Of a stretch of DNA of 9,465 nt, positions 1 to 7,395 are shown piece after piece (the first letter of the stretch is position 1; each line of letters starts with the position of its first letter). The notes below the pieces were generated by a model. It was not told the origin of the DNA. It ran no database searches and was given only the letters and a program-made list of their open reading frames with translations. The translations under genes were made by a program, and so were the position numbers. The DNA comes from Actinomycetota bacterium (GTDB lineage Bacteria; Actinomycetota; Acidimicrobiia; Spongiisociales; ZC4RG35). The stretch lies in contig JAKEHF010000094.1 in NCBI GenBank assembly GCA_022615295.1, positions 1 through 9,465 of the forward strand, read 5' to 3'.

Positions 1-1
1 C

Positions 2-574
2 GCTGGTCTCGAGGAGACGGTCTACACCGACGTGACCGAATCGTTCCGCATGAGGGCGCCATGGCTCGTCTTCAATCTGGTCCTCTATCTCCTCGTCGCG
101 TTGGCCGTCGAGAAGCAGACCGGCGTCATCGGTCGGGAGCCGGTGTTGGCGGCGCTCATGCCCCTGATCGCGTGGCTGGGAGGGAACGGCGGCAATCAGA
201 GCCTGGCGGTGATGATCCGCTCACTGGCCACCGACGACGTGCCCGGCGCCCAGGTGCCGAAGATCCTGGCCCGTCAGGCGGGTGTCGGAGCCCTCAGTGG
301 GCTGTTGCTGGCCCTGGTGGCGGCCGTCCTCAGCTATCTCCTCCTCCTCTCCGGTTTCTTCGGCACCCAGACCCATCCGGCGCAGGTGGCGGCCGTTGTC
401 GGCATCGGGGCGGTGTCCAATCTCGTGATCGGCTCCGTCGCCGGAGCGGGGATCCCGGTCCTCCTGCGCAGTCTGGGGAAGGACCCGGCCCAGGCATCAT
501 CCATCTTCCTGACCCTGATCACGGATCTCGCCGGTTTCGGCGGCTTCCTGCTCGTGGCCGGGGTGCTTCTCTGA
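2..574 (+). CDS. mgtE: MgtE-type magnesium transporter, C-terminal membrane domain (5' truncated by window edge)
   Basis: This is the last 190 codons of a Mg2+ channel/transporter; the cytoplasmic N and CBS domains expected in MgtE would lie off the left edge. The frame is open from base 2, so no start is visible. The fragment begins at the linker to the membrane domain and is followed by about five hydrophobic segments. The family signature Gly-Gly-Asn-Gly-Gly-Asn-Gln is at fragment residues 60-66. Near the C-terminus a Lys-Asp-Pro-Ala stretch leads to Thr-Leu-Ile-Thr-Asp; that Asp (residue 175, codon 524-526) matches the pore Asp known to hold Mg2+ in MgtE. The protein ends right after the last helix, as is usual. 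Only 21 bp separate its stop from the stop of the converging lipoprotein gene. A single-domain SLC41-like relative cannot be excluded without the missing 5' part. Confidence 0.9.
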   Translation, partial: AGLEETVYTDVTESFRMRAPWLVFNLVLYLLVALAVEKQTGVIGREPVLAALMPLIAWLGGNGGNQSLAVMIRSLATDDVPGAQVPKILARQAGVGALSGLLLALVAAVLSYLLLLSGFFGTQTHPAQVAAVVGIGAVSNLVIGSVAGAGIPVLLRSLGKDPAQASSIFLTLITDLAGFGGFLLVAGVLL

Positions 575-576
575 TT

Positions 577-589
577 CGTTCGGCGAACG
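577..589. terminator. Small hairpin between convergent genes, possible weak bidirectional terminator
   Basis: The 21-bp gap between two convergent stop codons contains CGTTC-GGC-GAACG, a perfect 5-bp stem with a 3-nt loop. There is no T-run on either side, so intrinsic termination would be weak. Position between convergent genes is the main argument. Confidence 0.3.
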
Positions 590-595
590 TCCCGC

Positions 596-1096
596 TCAGG
601 ACCCGATGATCGTCTCCCCTAGGTCGGCAAACGGCCCCTGGAACCTGATGATCTCCCCTTCCACGAGGCTGACGAGATGATGGTCCTCGAGAAGCGCTCG
701 CTGCTCGTCGCTCCTATTGGCCTCGTCGACGGCGAACGCCGCCGGGGCATCGGGATCGTCGAAGACCTCGGCGCCCCACAGCTCCGGATCGCCCTCCTTT
801 AGATCGACGATGAAGTTCTCCAGGTCCACGTCGGTATAGCCACCCATCGGGATGACGATGTGGAGCACCTCGCCATTGGCCGTTGAGAGCCGGGCGACTA
901 TGTCGACCTCGGTCACCACCTGGCCACGCAGAGTGGTCGGGGGGGAGTCGGCCGGGGTGGTGGTGGTGCTGATGGTTGTCGTCTCGGTGGTCCCCCCGGT
1001 GAGCACCGTCGATCCCGTCGACAGCGTCGTCTCGGTCTCGCTGCAGGCCGCGACGGCCAACACCAGCACGAGGGTGGTGAGAATGCGGCGGATCAT
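596..1096 (-). CDS. Small secreted lipoprotein with Thr-rich linker, function unknown
   Basis: The 166-residue product starts with a lipoprotein signal peptide: MIRR, a hydrophobic stretch, and a lipobox V-A-A-C with the lipidated Cys at residue 18. Residues 21-55 are a Ser/Thr-rich, low-complexity linker of the kind that spaces surface domains from the membrane. The C-terminal part (about 58-166) is a small acidic globular region that I do not recognise. The protein should be anchored on the outer face of the cytoplasmic membrane. The ATG overlaps the stop of the upstream aminotransferase gene (ATGA, 1093-1096) and there is no Shine-Dalgarno site, so translation is probably coupled. It is the last gene of the nadE operon. 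Its link with NAD metabolism is positional only. Confidence 0.82.
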   Translation of the reverse strand: MIRRILTTLVLVLAVAACSETETTLSTGSTVLTGGTTETTTISTTTTPADSPPTTLRGQVVTEVDIVARLSTANGEVLHIVIPMGGYTDVDLENFIVDLKEGDPELWGAEVFDDPDAPAAFAVDEANRSDEQRALLEDHHLVSLVEGEIIRFQGPFADLGETIIGS

Positions 1097-1935
1097 GTGG
1101 GACCCAACGTCACCGCCGCGGTGTCGGGTTCCCCAGCCAGACGTCGGAAGACGCCGCGGAGACGCTCGGTGAGTGGCCCGGGCTCCCAGACCCGCTCGCC
1201 CACGGCGGCCACCGCCTGCACCTCGCGGATGGTGGAGAAGACGAGCACCTCGTCCGCATCGTCCAGCCGCTCGAGCCGAGCCGTGGTCTCGACGATGGGC
1301 ACCTCGATGTCGGCGGCGATCTCGAAGACCACCCGTCGGGTGATCGAGTCGAGGATTCCCAGGTCGAGACCGGGAGTCTCGATTACCCCGCCCACCACCC
1401 AGCCCACCGAGAAGGTGGTGCCCTCGAGGATCAGCCCGTCGACCGTGTGGAGGAGGGCGTCGTCATAGCCGGCTTTCTGGGCGGTCCTGGTCGCCGCCAT
1501 GTTCGCTGCGTAGGAGATCAGCTTGGCGCCGGCGAGGTCCCAGTCCTCGCCTGCGGCGTGCCACGGAGCTGCCAGCGGATAGAGGCGGGCGGGCTTGTCG
1601 GGACCGGCCCAGGGATGACCGAAGACGATCACTCGTGGATCCACCGTCGACCCCGGGAGACTCGGGCCCCTGGTGACCACGATCCGTACCGCACCGTCGA
1701 ACACCCTCGACGCCGTGTCCTCGACCCATGCGCGCAGGAGCCCGCGAGCAGGGACGGGTAAATCGAGAAGGCTCGCGCTTCGCTCGAGACGCCGCAGATG
1801 GTCCTCGAGACGAAAGGAGACACCCCGATAGACCCGGATCACCTCGAAGCAGCCGTCCCCACGGAGCACCGACGAGTCGGTTACGTCGATCCGGCCATCG
1901 GACGGCTCCCCATTGATGAGGACCGTGGTGATCAT
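1093..1935 (-). CDS. Class IV aminotransferase / aminodeoxychorismate lyase-like PLP enzyme
   Basis: The 280-residue protein has the fold-type IV PLP layout shared by branched-chain aminotransferase, D-amino acid aminotransferase and aminodeoxychorismate lyase (PabC). Visible landmarks are the N-terminal Arg-Gly-Asp-Gly-Cys-Phe-Glu block with a following His-Leu-x-Arg-Leu segment (25-50), the candidate PLP-binding Lys138 in Gly-Ala-Lys-Leu-Ile, the Asp-Asp-Ala-Leu-Leu to Leu-Glu-Gly-Thr block (158-173, Glu171), and Ile-Leu-Asp-Ser-Ile-Thr-Arg-Arg (194-201), where most relatives have Gly-Ile-Thr-Arg. Length is typical. I cannot choose between the transaminase and the 4-amino-4-deoxychorismate lyase (folate pathway) roles, so no symbol is given. 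The ATG overlaps the nadE stop (ATGA, 1932-1935) and its own stop overlaps the lipoprotein start, placing it in the middle of a tightly coupled operon. No Shine-Dalgarno site is visible. Confidence 0.88.
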   Translation of the reverse strand: MITTVLINGEPSDGRIDVTDSSVLRGDGCFEVIRVYRGVSFRLEDHLRRLERSASLLDLPVPARGLLRAWVEDTASRVFDGAVRIVVTRGPSLPGSTVDPRVIVFGHPWAGPDKPARLYPLAAPWHAAGEDWDLAGAKLISYAANMAATRTAQKAGYDDALLHTVDGLILEGTTFSVGWVVGGVIETPGLDLGILDSITRRVVFEIAADIEVPIVETTARLERLDDADEVLVFSTIREVQAVAAVGERVWEPGPLTERLRGVFRRLAGEPDTAAVTLGPT

Positions 1936-3569
1936 GCCGGGCGGTAGCGGTTGGTTATGGGGAGACGTCGATCCTTGCCGAAGGCCTTTGTGGTGATCTT
2001 GACCCCCGGGGCGGCCTGTCTCCTCTTGTACTCGGCCCGGTCCACCATGGTGGCCACCCTGGTCACCAGGTCAAGGTCGTATCCCGCCTCGACGATGTCG
2101 TCGACGCCCATGTCACGCTCCACGTATCTCTCCAGCACCGCGTCGAGCAGCTCATACGGGGGCAGGGTGTCCGAGTCCTTTTGGTCCGGCCGGAGCTCGG
2201 CCGAAGGCGGTTTGTCGATGGTGCTCTGCGGGATGACCTCCTCGTCCTTGTTGCGCCATCTCGCCAGGTCGTAGACCAGAGTCTTGAAGACATCCTTGAG
2301 GACGGCGTATCCGCCCACCATGTCGCCGTAGATGGTGGCGTAACCCACCGCCATCTCCGACTTGTTGCCCGTGGCCAGGACGAGATGGCCGAACTTGTTG
2401 GAGAGGGCCATCAGTGTCGCCCCCCGGATCCTCGCCTGGAGGTTCTCCTCGGTCGTCCCCGGCTCGGTGCCGGCGAAGACCCCGGACAGGGCGTCGAGAT
2501 GGGCGGAGAACACATCGTCTATGGGGAGGAGATCGAAACGTATGCCCAATCTCGCCGTCAGGTCACGAGCGTCGGCGACCGAGTGGCGGGACGAGTAACG
2601 GGAGGGCATGCCGACGCCCCACACTGACTCCGGTCCTAGGGCGTCTGTGGCGATGGTGGCCGTCAGGGCGGAGTCGATCCCGCCGGAGAGCCCGACCACG
2701 ACCCCCTTGAACCCGTTCTTGCCCACATAGTCCCTCACCCCGAGCACCAAGGCGCGGTAGACCTCCTCGACCGGATCGAGCAGCGGGGTCACCATGCCAC
2801 GGGCCCCAGGCAGGTCGACCATGAAGAGGTCCTCTTCGAACTGGGGCGAGCGGTGCACCACCTCGCCTCTCTCGTCAAGCACTAAGGAGGCGCCGTCGAA
2901 GATCAGCTCGTCCTGACCCCCGACCAGATTGAGATAGACCAGGGGACGACCGGCGGCCATGGCCCTCACTCGCAGCATCTCCTCCCGCTCCGCGGCTTTT
3001 CCCCGGTGGTACGGCGATGCGTTGATGTTGAGGAGGATTCGAGCTCCGGCGAGGGCCTGGGCCGCAGGAGGGCCGTCCGGGACCCAGATGTCCTCGCATA
3101 TCGACACTCCGACCGTCTCACCACCGACTGCCCACACCCGGTCCGGGTCGTCACCTGGCGCGAAATTGCGGTCCTCGTCGAAGACCCCGTAGTTGGGGAG
3201 CAGCACCTTGTGGTAGACGCCGAGGATCCGTCCTCCCCGGAGCACCGCGGCCGCATTGGCCACGTCACGGGTCCTCGCGTCGAGAGCACCGGCATTTCCC
3301 CCTTCGGCGTGGTCGACGAAACCAACAACAACCGTCATGTCACCGGTGGCCGCGGCGATCCGCTCCAAGGCGGCGAGGTTGGCTTCGACGAAGTCAACGC
3401 GGTGGACCAGATCCTCCGGCGGGTACCCGGTGAGGGCCAGCTCCGGGGTGAGCAGCACGTCGGCGCCCGCTGCTGCCGCCTCACTCATCACCGAGAGGAT
3501 CCGCCCCTCGTTGCCGGTGATGTCGCCAACCGTCAGATTCATCTGGGCCCCGGCGACACGAAGTGTCAT
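1932..3569 (-). CDS. nadE: Glutamine-dependent NAD+ synthase
   Basis: NadE makes NAD+ from nicotinate adenine dinucleotide, ATP and glutamine, the last step of NAD biosynthesis, in the cytosol. The 545 residues split into an N-terminal nitrilase-type glutaminase domain (about 1-260) and a C-terminal ATP-pyrophosphatase synthetase domain (about 265-545). The glutaminase triad is visible as Glu43 (Thr-Pro-Glu-Leu), Lys121 (Tyr-His-Lys-Val) and Cys158 (Ser-Ile-Cys-Glu-Asp). The PP-loop Ser-Gly-Gly-Ile-Asp-Ser is at 295-300, followed by Glu-Asn-x-Gln-Ala-Arg (375-380), Gly-Asn-Lys-Ser-Glu (401-405) and a Lys-Pro-Pro-Ser-Ala-Glu-Leu segment (453-459). The length fits the shorter bacterial class; as I recall, the mycobacterial enzyme is about 680 residues. 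It is the first gene of a three-gene operon and diverges from glnE. The ATG sits 6 nt after a TAACCT box, with no Shine-Dalgarno site, which suggests a leaderless mRNA. Confidence 0.96.
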   Translation of the reverse strand: MTLRVAGAQMNLTVGDITGNEGRILSVMSEAAAAGADVLLTPELALTGYPPEDLVHRVDFVEANLAALERIAAATGDMTVVVGFVDHAEGGNAGALDARTRDVANAAAVLRGGRILGVYHKVLLPNYGVFDEDRNFAPGDDPDRVWAVGGETVGVSICEDIWVPDGPPAAQALAGARILLNINASPYHRGKAAEREEMLRVRAMAAGRPLVYLNLVGGQDELIFDGASLVLDERGEVVHRSPQFEEDLFMVDLPGARGMVTPLLDPVEEVYRALVLGVRDYVGKNGFKGVVVGLSGGIDSALTATIATDALGPESVWGVGMPSRYSSRHSVADARDLTARLGIRFDLLPIDDVFSAHLDALSGVFAGTEPGTTEENLQARIRGATLMALSNKFGHLVLATGNKSEMAVGYATIYGDMVGGYAVLKDVFKTLVYDLARWRNKDEEVIPQSTIDKPPSAELRPDQKDSDTLPPYELLDAVLERYVERDMGVDDIVEAGYDLDLVTRVATMVDRAEYKRRQAAPGVKITTKAFGKDRRLPITNRYRPA

Positions 3570-3581
3570 GGCATGAGGTTA
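3570..3581 (-). promoter_or_regulatory. Putative leaderless promoter of the nadE operon (-10 box)
   Basis: Reading the minus strand, TAACCT (3581-3576) is followed by exactly 6 nt and then the nadE ATG. There is no purine-rich ribosome site before the start. A TANNNT box at this distance is the known arrangement for actinobacterial leaderless transcripts, where transcription begins at the start codon. No convincing -35 is visible. The 66-bp region is shared with the glnE promoter on the other strand. Confidence 0.5.
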
Positions 3582-3623
3582 AGCCGGCCGCCGCCACATC
3601 ACCCGACCCTCCGCCGCCCGTCA

Positions 3624-3635
3624 TACCCTGTCTCG
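3624..3635 (+). promoter_or_regulatory. Putative leaderless promoter of glnE (-10 box)
   Basis: TACCCT (3624-3629) is followed by exactly 6 nt and the GTG at 3636. There is no Shine-Dalgarno site, so the GTG probably doubles as the transcription start. It lies back to back with the nadE box, 42 bp apart, with no recognisable -35. The box supports GTG 3636 as the glnE start over the in-frame ATG at 3573. Confidence 0.5.
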
Positions 3636-6332
3636 GTGGTCATCTCCTCCGACAGGATCAGAGCTGCGGCCGCTGCCACGGCCGACCCCGAGGGCGCCAG
3701 CGCCCGCATGATCCCGGTGCTCGAGGCCGATCCCGGGATCGCGGGCGACCCGGCGCTGCTGGCCCGCCTCGCCCACGTCTGCGGGATGAGCCGGGCCCTG
3801 GCTCGGGCCCTGGCCACCAGACCCGAGTTGCTCGCGACCGAGCCCGACTCATGGCGGGAGAGCGTCCCACTGTCGATGCGGGCGATGCTCGTCGCCGTCC
3901 TGGGGGACGAGATGAACGGCCTGGATGTCGCCGAGACGACCCGACGTCTCTCCGGCCAGATCGACATCCTCGTCACCGACCGGCTCGTGGAAGCGCGACG
4001 GCACGTGTCGGAGCGGCATCCCGCCGTCACCGACCTGAGGCTGGCGCTGGTGGCGATGGGAAAGTGGGGTGCCGGAGAGATCAACTACTACTCCGACCTC
4101 GACATGATCTTCGTCCACGAGGCCCCCCCGGGGGAGGAGAACGAGGCGAGGACCGTGGCCTTCGCCCTGGTCGGCCGGCTCATCGCCGACCTGAGCACCA
4201 CCACCGTCGAGGGGACGGCCTTCAAGGTCGACCTCGACCTCCGCCCCGAAGGCGCCATCGGACCCCTGAGCAGGAGTCTCGACAGCTACCGGTCCTACTA
4301 CGAGCGCTGGGGGGAGCCCTGGGAGCTCCAGGCGCTCCTCAAGGCCCGACCCGTCGCCGGGGACCCCGATCTGGGTGTCCGCTTTCGTGGGATGGCCGAC
4401 GAGGTGGTCTGGGAACGGGGGCTCGACGCCGAGGCCCTGCGCAGCATCCGGGTCCTCAAGGCGCGCGCCGAGGAGGAGGCCTCCCCACGTGACATCAAAC
4501 GCTCCGCCGGGGGGATCCGTGACATCGAGTTCGCGGTTCAACTCCTCCAACTCGTCCACGGACGACTCGACCCCGATCTACGCGTACTCCCCACCCTCGA
4601 GGCTATAGCCGTGCTCGGCGAGCACGGCTATATCGAGGAGACCGAGGCGGCACGTCTCTCCGACGCATATCGCTTCCTCAGGAACCTCGAGCATCGGGTC
4701 CAGATCTGGGACCTGACCCAGACCCACCTGGTCCCCGATGCCCACGCCGACAAAGAGAGGATCGGACGCAGTCTCGGTCTCGGGACCGACCCCGGGGTAG
4801 AGCTCGATCGTCGTCTGGCGGTGGTGCGACGGGAGGTCCGCGACCTCCACGAGCGGCTCTACTTCAGACCCATCCTGGACTCGCTCGCCGGGTCGACCAC
4901 CGCCCGGCTCGGCCCCGCGGAGGCGACCATCAGGCTCGAGGCGCTCGGGTTCCGTGACGTGACCGCCGCCACCCGGGCGTTCGAGGACATGACGGGGGGC
5001 CTGAGTCGGCGCTCCAGGGCGATGCAGCAGGTTCTCCCCCTCATTCTCGACTGGCTCTCCCAGACCCCGGACCCCGACCTCGGTCTCTCCCAGATGCGGG
5101 TCCTCCTCGCCAACACCACCGATCACGGGGCGCTGGTCACCCTGCTCCAGGGCAACCCGGTCGCCGGGGAGCGATTGTGCCGTCTTCTCGGCACCGGTCG
5201 TCTCCTCGGCGATCTGATCGACCGCATCCCCGAGTTCATCCCTCGTCTCGCCGAGGACGACCCCACCTGGGACATTCGGGACGCCGCCGGGGCGACGGCG
5301 AGACTCGTAGCACTGCTCGACTCTCGACCCCACCCCGACGCCAGGGTGGGGACGATCAGGCGCTTCATACGCCGCCGCAAGCTCCGTATCGCGGCACGGG
5401 ACGTGCTCGAGGAAGCCGACACCGAGACGACCCTGGAAGCACTTTCCGACAGCGCCGACGCCGCGGTGGCCGGCGGGCTCCATGCCCTCGGCGCTCCGTC
5501 TGTGCTCGGAGTGGTCGCCATGGGAAAGTGGGGCGGGAGGGAGCTCTCCTACGGCTCCGACCTCGACCTGATGTACGTCTACCCCGGAGAGACGGAGCGG
5601 GAGACCGCGGGTCGGATGGCGACCGAGCTGGAACGGGTCATATCGGAGCCGGGTCGTCATGGCGACGGGTACCACCTCGACTCGGAGCTCCGTCCCGAGG
5701 GGAGGAGGGGACCCCTGGCGAGGTCGGTGGAGAGCTATCGCCGCTATTACAGGGAGTGGGCTGAGCCCTGGGAGCTCCTGGCGCTCGTCAAGGCTCGTCC
5801 CGCCGCTGGGGACCCGGCCGTCCTCAACTCGTTCACCGAGGTGATCGGGCCGGTCCTCTGGGGGCGAGTGCCCGACCAGGGTGTGTTGCGGGAGATCAGA
5901 GCAATAAAGGCGCGTGTCGAGGCGGAGCGGATCCCCTTCGGCCAGGACCCGGGGTTCCATCTCAAGCTCGGTCCCGGCGGTCTGTCCGACATCGAGTTCC
6001 TGACCCAGCTCCTCCAACTGCGGCATGGAAGCCTCGTCCCCGAGGTCCGTGTCACCCCGACGTTGCCCGCCCTCAAGGCCCTCCGCGACGCCGAGCGTCT
6101 CGACTCCGAATCACACCAGACTCTCCACGAGTCATACCTGTTCCTGACGAAGGTCAGGCTTCGTCTCCATCTGCAAAGGGGGCAGACGACCGACTGGTTT
6201 CCCCAGCACCCCGATCAACGGTCGAGCCTTGCCACCTCGCTCGGCTACGACCGTCAAGGTGACCTGGTCGAGGAGTATCGGAGACACGCCCGGAGGACGA
6301 GACGTGTCTTCGAGGCCCTCTTCTACGACTGA
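3636..6332 (+). CDS. glnE: Bifunctional glutamine synthetase adenylyltransferase / adenylyl-removing enzyme
   Basis: GlnE attaches AMP to glutamine synthetase and removes it, tuning ammonia assimilation to nitrogen status. The 898-residue product is an internal duplication. The N-terminal half (adenylyl-removing in characterised GlnE) carries a nucleotidyltransferase motif starting Met-Gly-Lys-Trp-Gly at 141-145 with Asp154-x-Asp156. The C-terminal half (adenylylating) repeats it at 629-633 with Asp642-x-Asp644. Each is followed by a Leu-Arg-Pro-Glu-Gly block, a Ser-Tyr-x-x-Tyr-Tyr/Glu-Pro-Trp-Glu-Leu block and an Asp-Ile-Glu-Phe helical region. All metal-binding Asp pairs are intact. It is slightly shorter than common GlnE proteins (about 950-1000). 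The frame stays open far upstream because it lies opposite nadE. GTG 3636 is preferred since the extension from ATG 3573 adds only a Pro/Arg-rich stretch over the nadE promoter. No glnA is adjacent. The stop overlaps the converging aroF end by 10 bp. Confidence 0.95.
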   Translation: MVISSDRIRAAAAATADPEGASARMIPVLEADPGIAGDPALLARLAHVCGMSRALARALATRPELLATEPDSWRESVPLSMRAMLVAVLGDEMNGLDVAETTRRLSGQIDILVTDRLVEARRHVSERHPAVTDLRLALVAMGKWGAGEINYYSDLDMIFVHEAPPGEENEARTVAFALVGRLIADLSTTTVEGTAFKVDLDLRPEGAIGPLSRSLDSYRSYYERWGEPWELQALLKARPVAGDPDLGVRFRGMADEVVWERGLDAEALRSIRVLKARAEEEASPRDIKRSAGGIRDIEFAVQLLQLVHGRLDPDLRVLPTLEAIAVLGEHGYIEETEAARLSDAYRFLRNLEHRVQIWDLTQTHLVPDAHADKERIGRSLGLGTDPGVELDRRLAVVRREVRDLHERLYFRPILDSLAGSTTARLGPAEATIRLEALGFRDVTAATRAFEDMTGGLSRRSRAMQQVLPLILDWLSQTPDPDLGLSQMRVLLANTTDHGALVTLLQGNPVAGERLCRLLGTGRLLGDLIDRIPEFIPRLAEDDPTWDIRDAAGATARLVALLDSRPHPDARVGTIRRFIRRRKLRIAARDVLEEADTETTLEALSDSADAAVAGGLHALGAPSVLGVVAMGKWGGRELSYGSDLDLMYVYPGETERETAGRMATELERVISEPGRHGDGYHLDSELRPEGRRGPLARSVESYRRYYREWAEPWELLALVKARPAAGDPAVLNSFTEVIGPVLWGRVPDQGVLREIRAIKARVEAERIPFGQDPGFHLKLGPGGLSDIEFLTQLLQLRHGSLVPEVRVTPTLPALKALRDAERLDSESHQTLHESYLFLTKVRLRLHLQRGQTTDWFPQHPDQRSSLATSLGYDRQGDLVEEYRRHARRTRRVFEALFYD
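4595..4638. repeat. Long bulged inverted repeat inside glnE
   Basis: A perfect 13-bp inverted repeat (4604-4616 with 4620-4632) with a GGC loop is extended by six more pairs (4595-4600 with 4633-4638) after a 3-nt bulge on the left arm (4601-4603). Nineteen base pairs could form in RNA or as a DNA cruciform. It lies in frame within codons 320-335 of glnE, in the N-terminal half. Function is unknown. Confidence 0.75.
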
Positions 6333-7354
6333 GAGGGCCCGCCGACGACGAGGCCGACCGCGGCCGCGACACCCCGCAGCTCGGTCATCAGCTTGTGGAA
6401 CTCCTCGGGTCGGAGGGCCTGGGGCCCGTCGACCAGGGCGGTTTCCGGTGAGGGATGCACGTCGATCATCACCCCATCGGCGCCTGCGGCGATCGCCGCC
6501 TTGGCGAGCGGGCCGACGAGGTCACGACGACCGCTGGCGTGGGAGGGATCCACCATCACCGGGAGATGGGTTCGCTTCTTGACCACGGGGACCGCAGTGA
6601 TGTCGAGGGTGTTGCGCGCCGAGGGGTCGAAGCCCCGGACCCCCCGTTCCACAAGGACGATCTGGCGATTCCCCTGGCTGAGGATGTGCTCGGCGGCGTC
6701 GACCCACTCGTCGACGGTCGCCGCCCGGCCCCGTTTCAGCTGGACCGGCTTGGGCTGTAGCCCCACCTCGCGGAGCAGGGCGTGATTCGACATGTTCCGG
6801 GTGCCGATCCGAACCATGTCGGCGTAGCCGGCGACCAGCTCGACGTCCCGGGGGTCGAGCACCTCGGCGACGAAGGGAAGACCCGTGATCTCCCGGGTCT
6901 CGGCGAGAAGCTCGAGAGCGGCCTTGCCCAGACCCTGGAAGGTGTAGGGCGAGGTCCTCGGCTTGAAGGCGTCACCACGGAGGATGTGGGCGCCGGCACC
7001 CTTGACGGCCTCGGCGGCGTCGAGGAGCTGCTCACGGCTCTCGACGGCGCAGGGCCCGGCTATCACAGTGAGTCGACCACCCCCGATCTCCACCTGGCCC
7101 ACCTCGACCACCGTCGCCTCGGGACGGAAACGTCTGCCTGCGCGGCGGCCGCCGGGGATGACCGGCACCACTCGCTCCACGCCGGGGAGGTCCTCCCAGG
7201 GGGCCTCGGTGTGGAGACGACCCTCCGTGGAGCCATTGACGACCACCCGACCGCCCTCGGTGGTCACCTGGACGTCGGCGCCGAGCGACTCGAGTCTCTG
7301 GACTATCGCCGCCACCTCCTCGGTGGTGGCGTCGGCGTGCATGACGATGTTCAA
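6323..7354 (-). CDS. aroF: 3-deoxy-D-arabino-heptulosonate 7-phosphate (DAHP) synthase, type I-beta
   Basis: The enzyme condenses phosphoenolpyruvate with erythrose 4-phosphate, the first step of the shikimate pathway to aromatic amino acids. The 343 residues comprise an N-terminal ferredoxin-like regulatory domain (about 1-75), which gives tyrosine-type feedback control in relatives such as the Thermotoga enzyme, and a TIM barrel. Visible motifs are Ile-Ala-Gly-Pro-Cys (98-102), Arg-Gly-Asp-Ala-Phe-Lys-Pro-Arg-Thr-Ser (126-135), Lys208 in Gln-Leu-Lys-Arg-Gly, and Asp-Pro-Ser-His (His272). Asp309 follows in the C-terminal strand. The Thermotoga metal ligands are, from memory, Cys102, His272, Glu298 and Asp309; here 298 is Asp. 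Counting from the TTG at 7354 gives identical numbering, which supports this start over ATG 7342. It converges on glnE with a 10-bp overlap and diverges from the VIT transporter gene. The symbol follows common usage for this class. Confidence 0.95.
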   Translation of the reverse strand: MNIVMHADATTEEVAAIVQRLESLGADVQVTTEGGRVVVNGSTEGRLHTEAPWEDLPGVERVVPVIPGGRRAGRRFRPEATVVEVGQVEIGGGRLTVIAGPCAVESREQLLDAAEAVKGAGAHILRGDAFKPRTSPYTFQGLGKAALELLAETREITGLPFVAEVLDPRDVELVAGYADMVRIGTRNMSNHALLREVGLQPKPVQLKRGRAATVDEWVDAAEHILSQGNRQIVLVERGVRGFDPSARNTLDITAVPVVKKRTHLPVMVDPSHASGRRDLVGPLAKAAIAAGADGVMIDVHPSPETALVDGPQALRPEEFHKLMTELRGVAAAVGLVVGGPSQS

Positions 7355-7368
7355 GCCCCAAGACGGTA
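7355..7368 (-). promoter_or_regulatory. Possible -10 box of the DAHP synthase gene
   Basis: On the minus strand TACCGT (7368-7363) lies 8 nt before the TTG start. No Shine-Dalgarno site is present, so a leaderless or near-leaderless transcript is likely. The spacing is 2 nt longer than at nadE, glnE and the VIT gene, so the call is weaker. Confidence 0.35.
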
Positions 7369-7395
7369 GCCGGGCGCCGGGAAGCGGCCGCCGGG

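Noticed and set aside
3006..3635. Upstream extension of the glnE frame, including an ATG at 3573
   Set aside because: The extension lies opposite nadE and its promoter, encodes Pro/Arg-rich sequence unlike GlnE, and GTG 3636 has the leaderless box in the right place.
4578..6026. 482-codon open frame on the minus strand
   Set aside because: It is fully antisense to the well-supported C-terminal half of glnE, lacks any domain, and long antisense frames are expected in GC-rich codon-biased genes.
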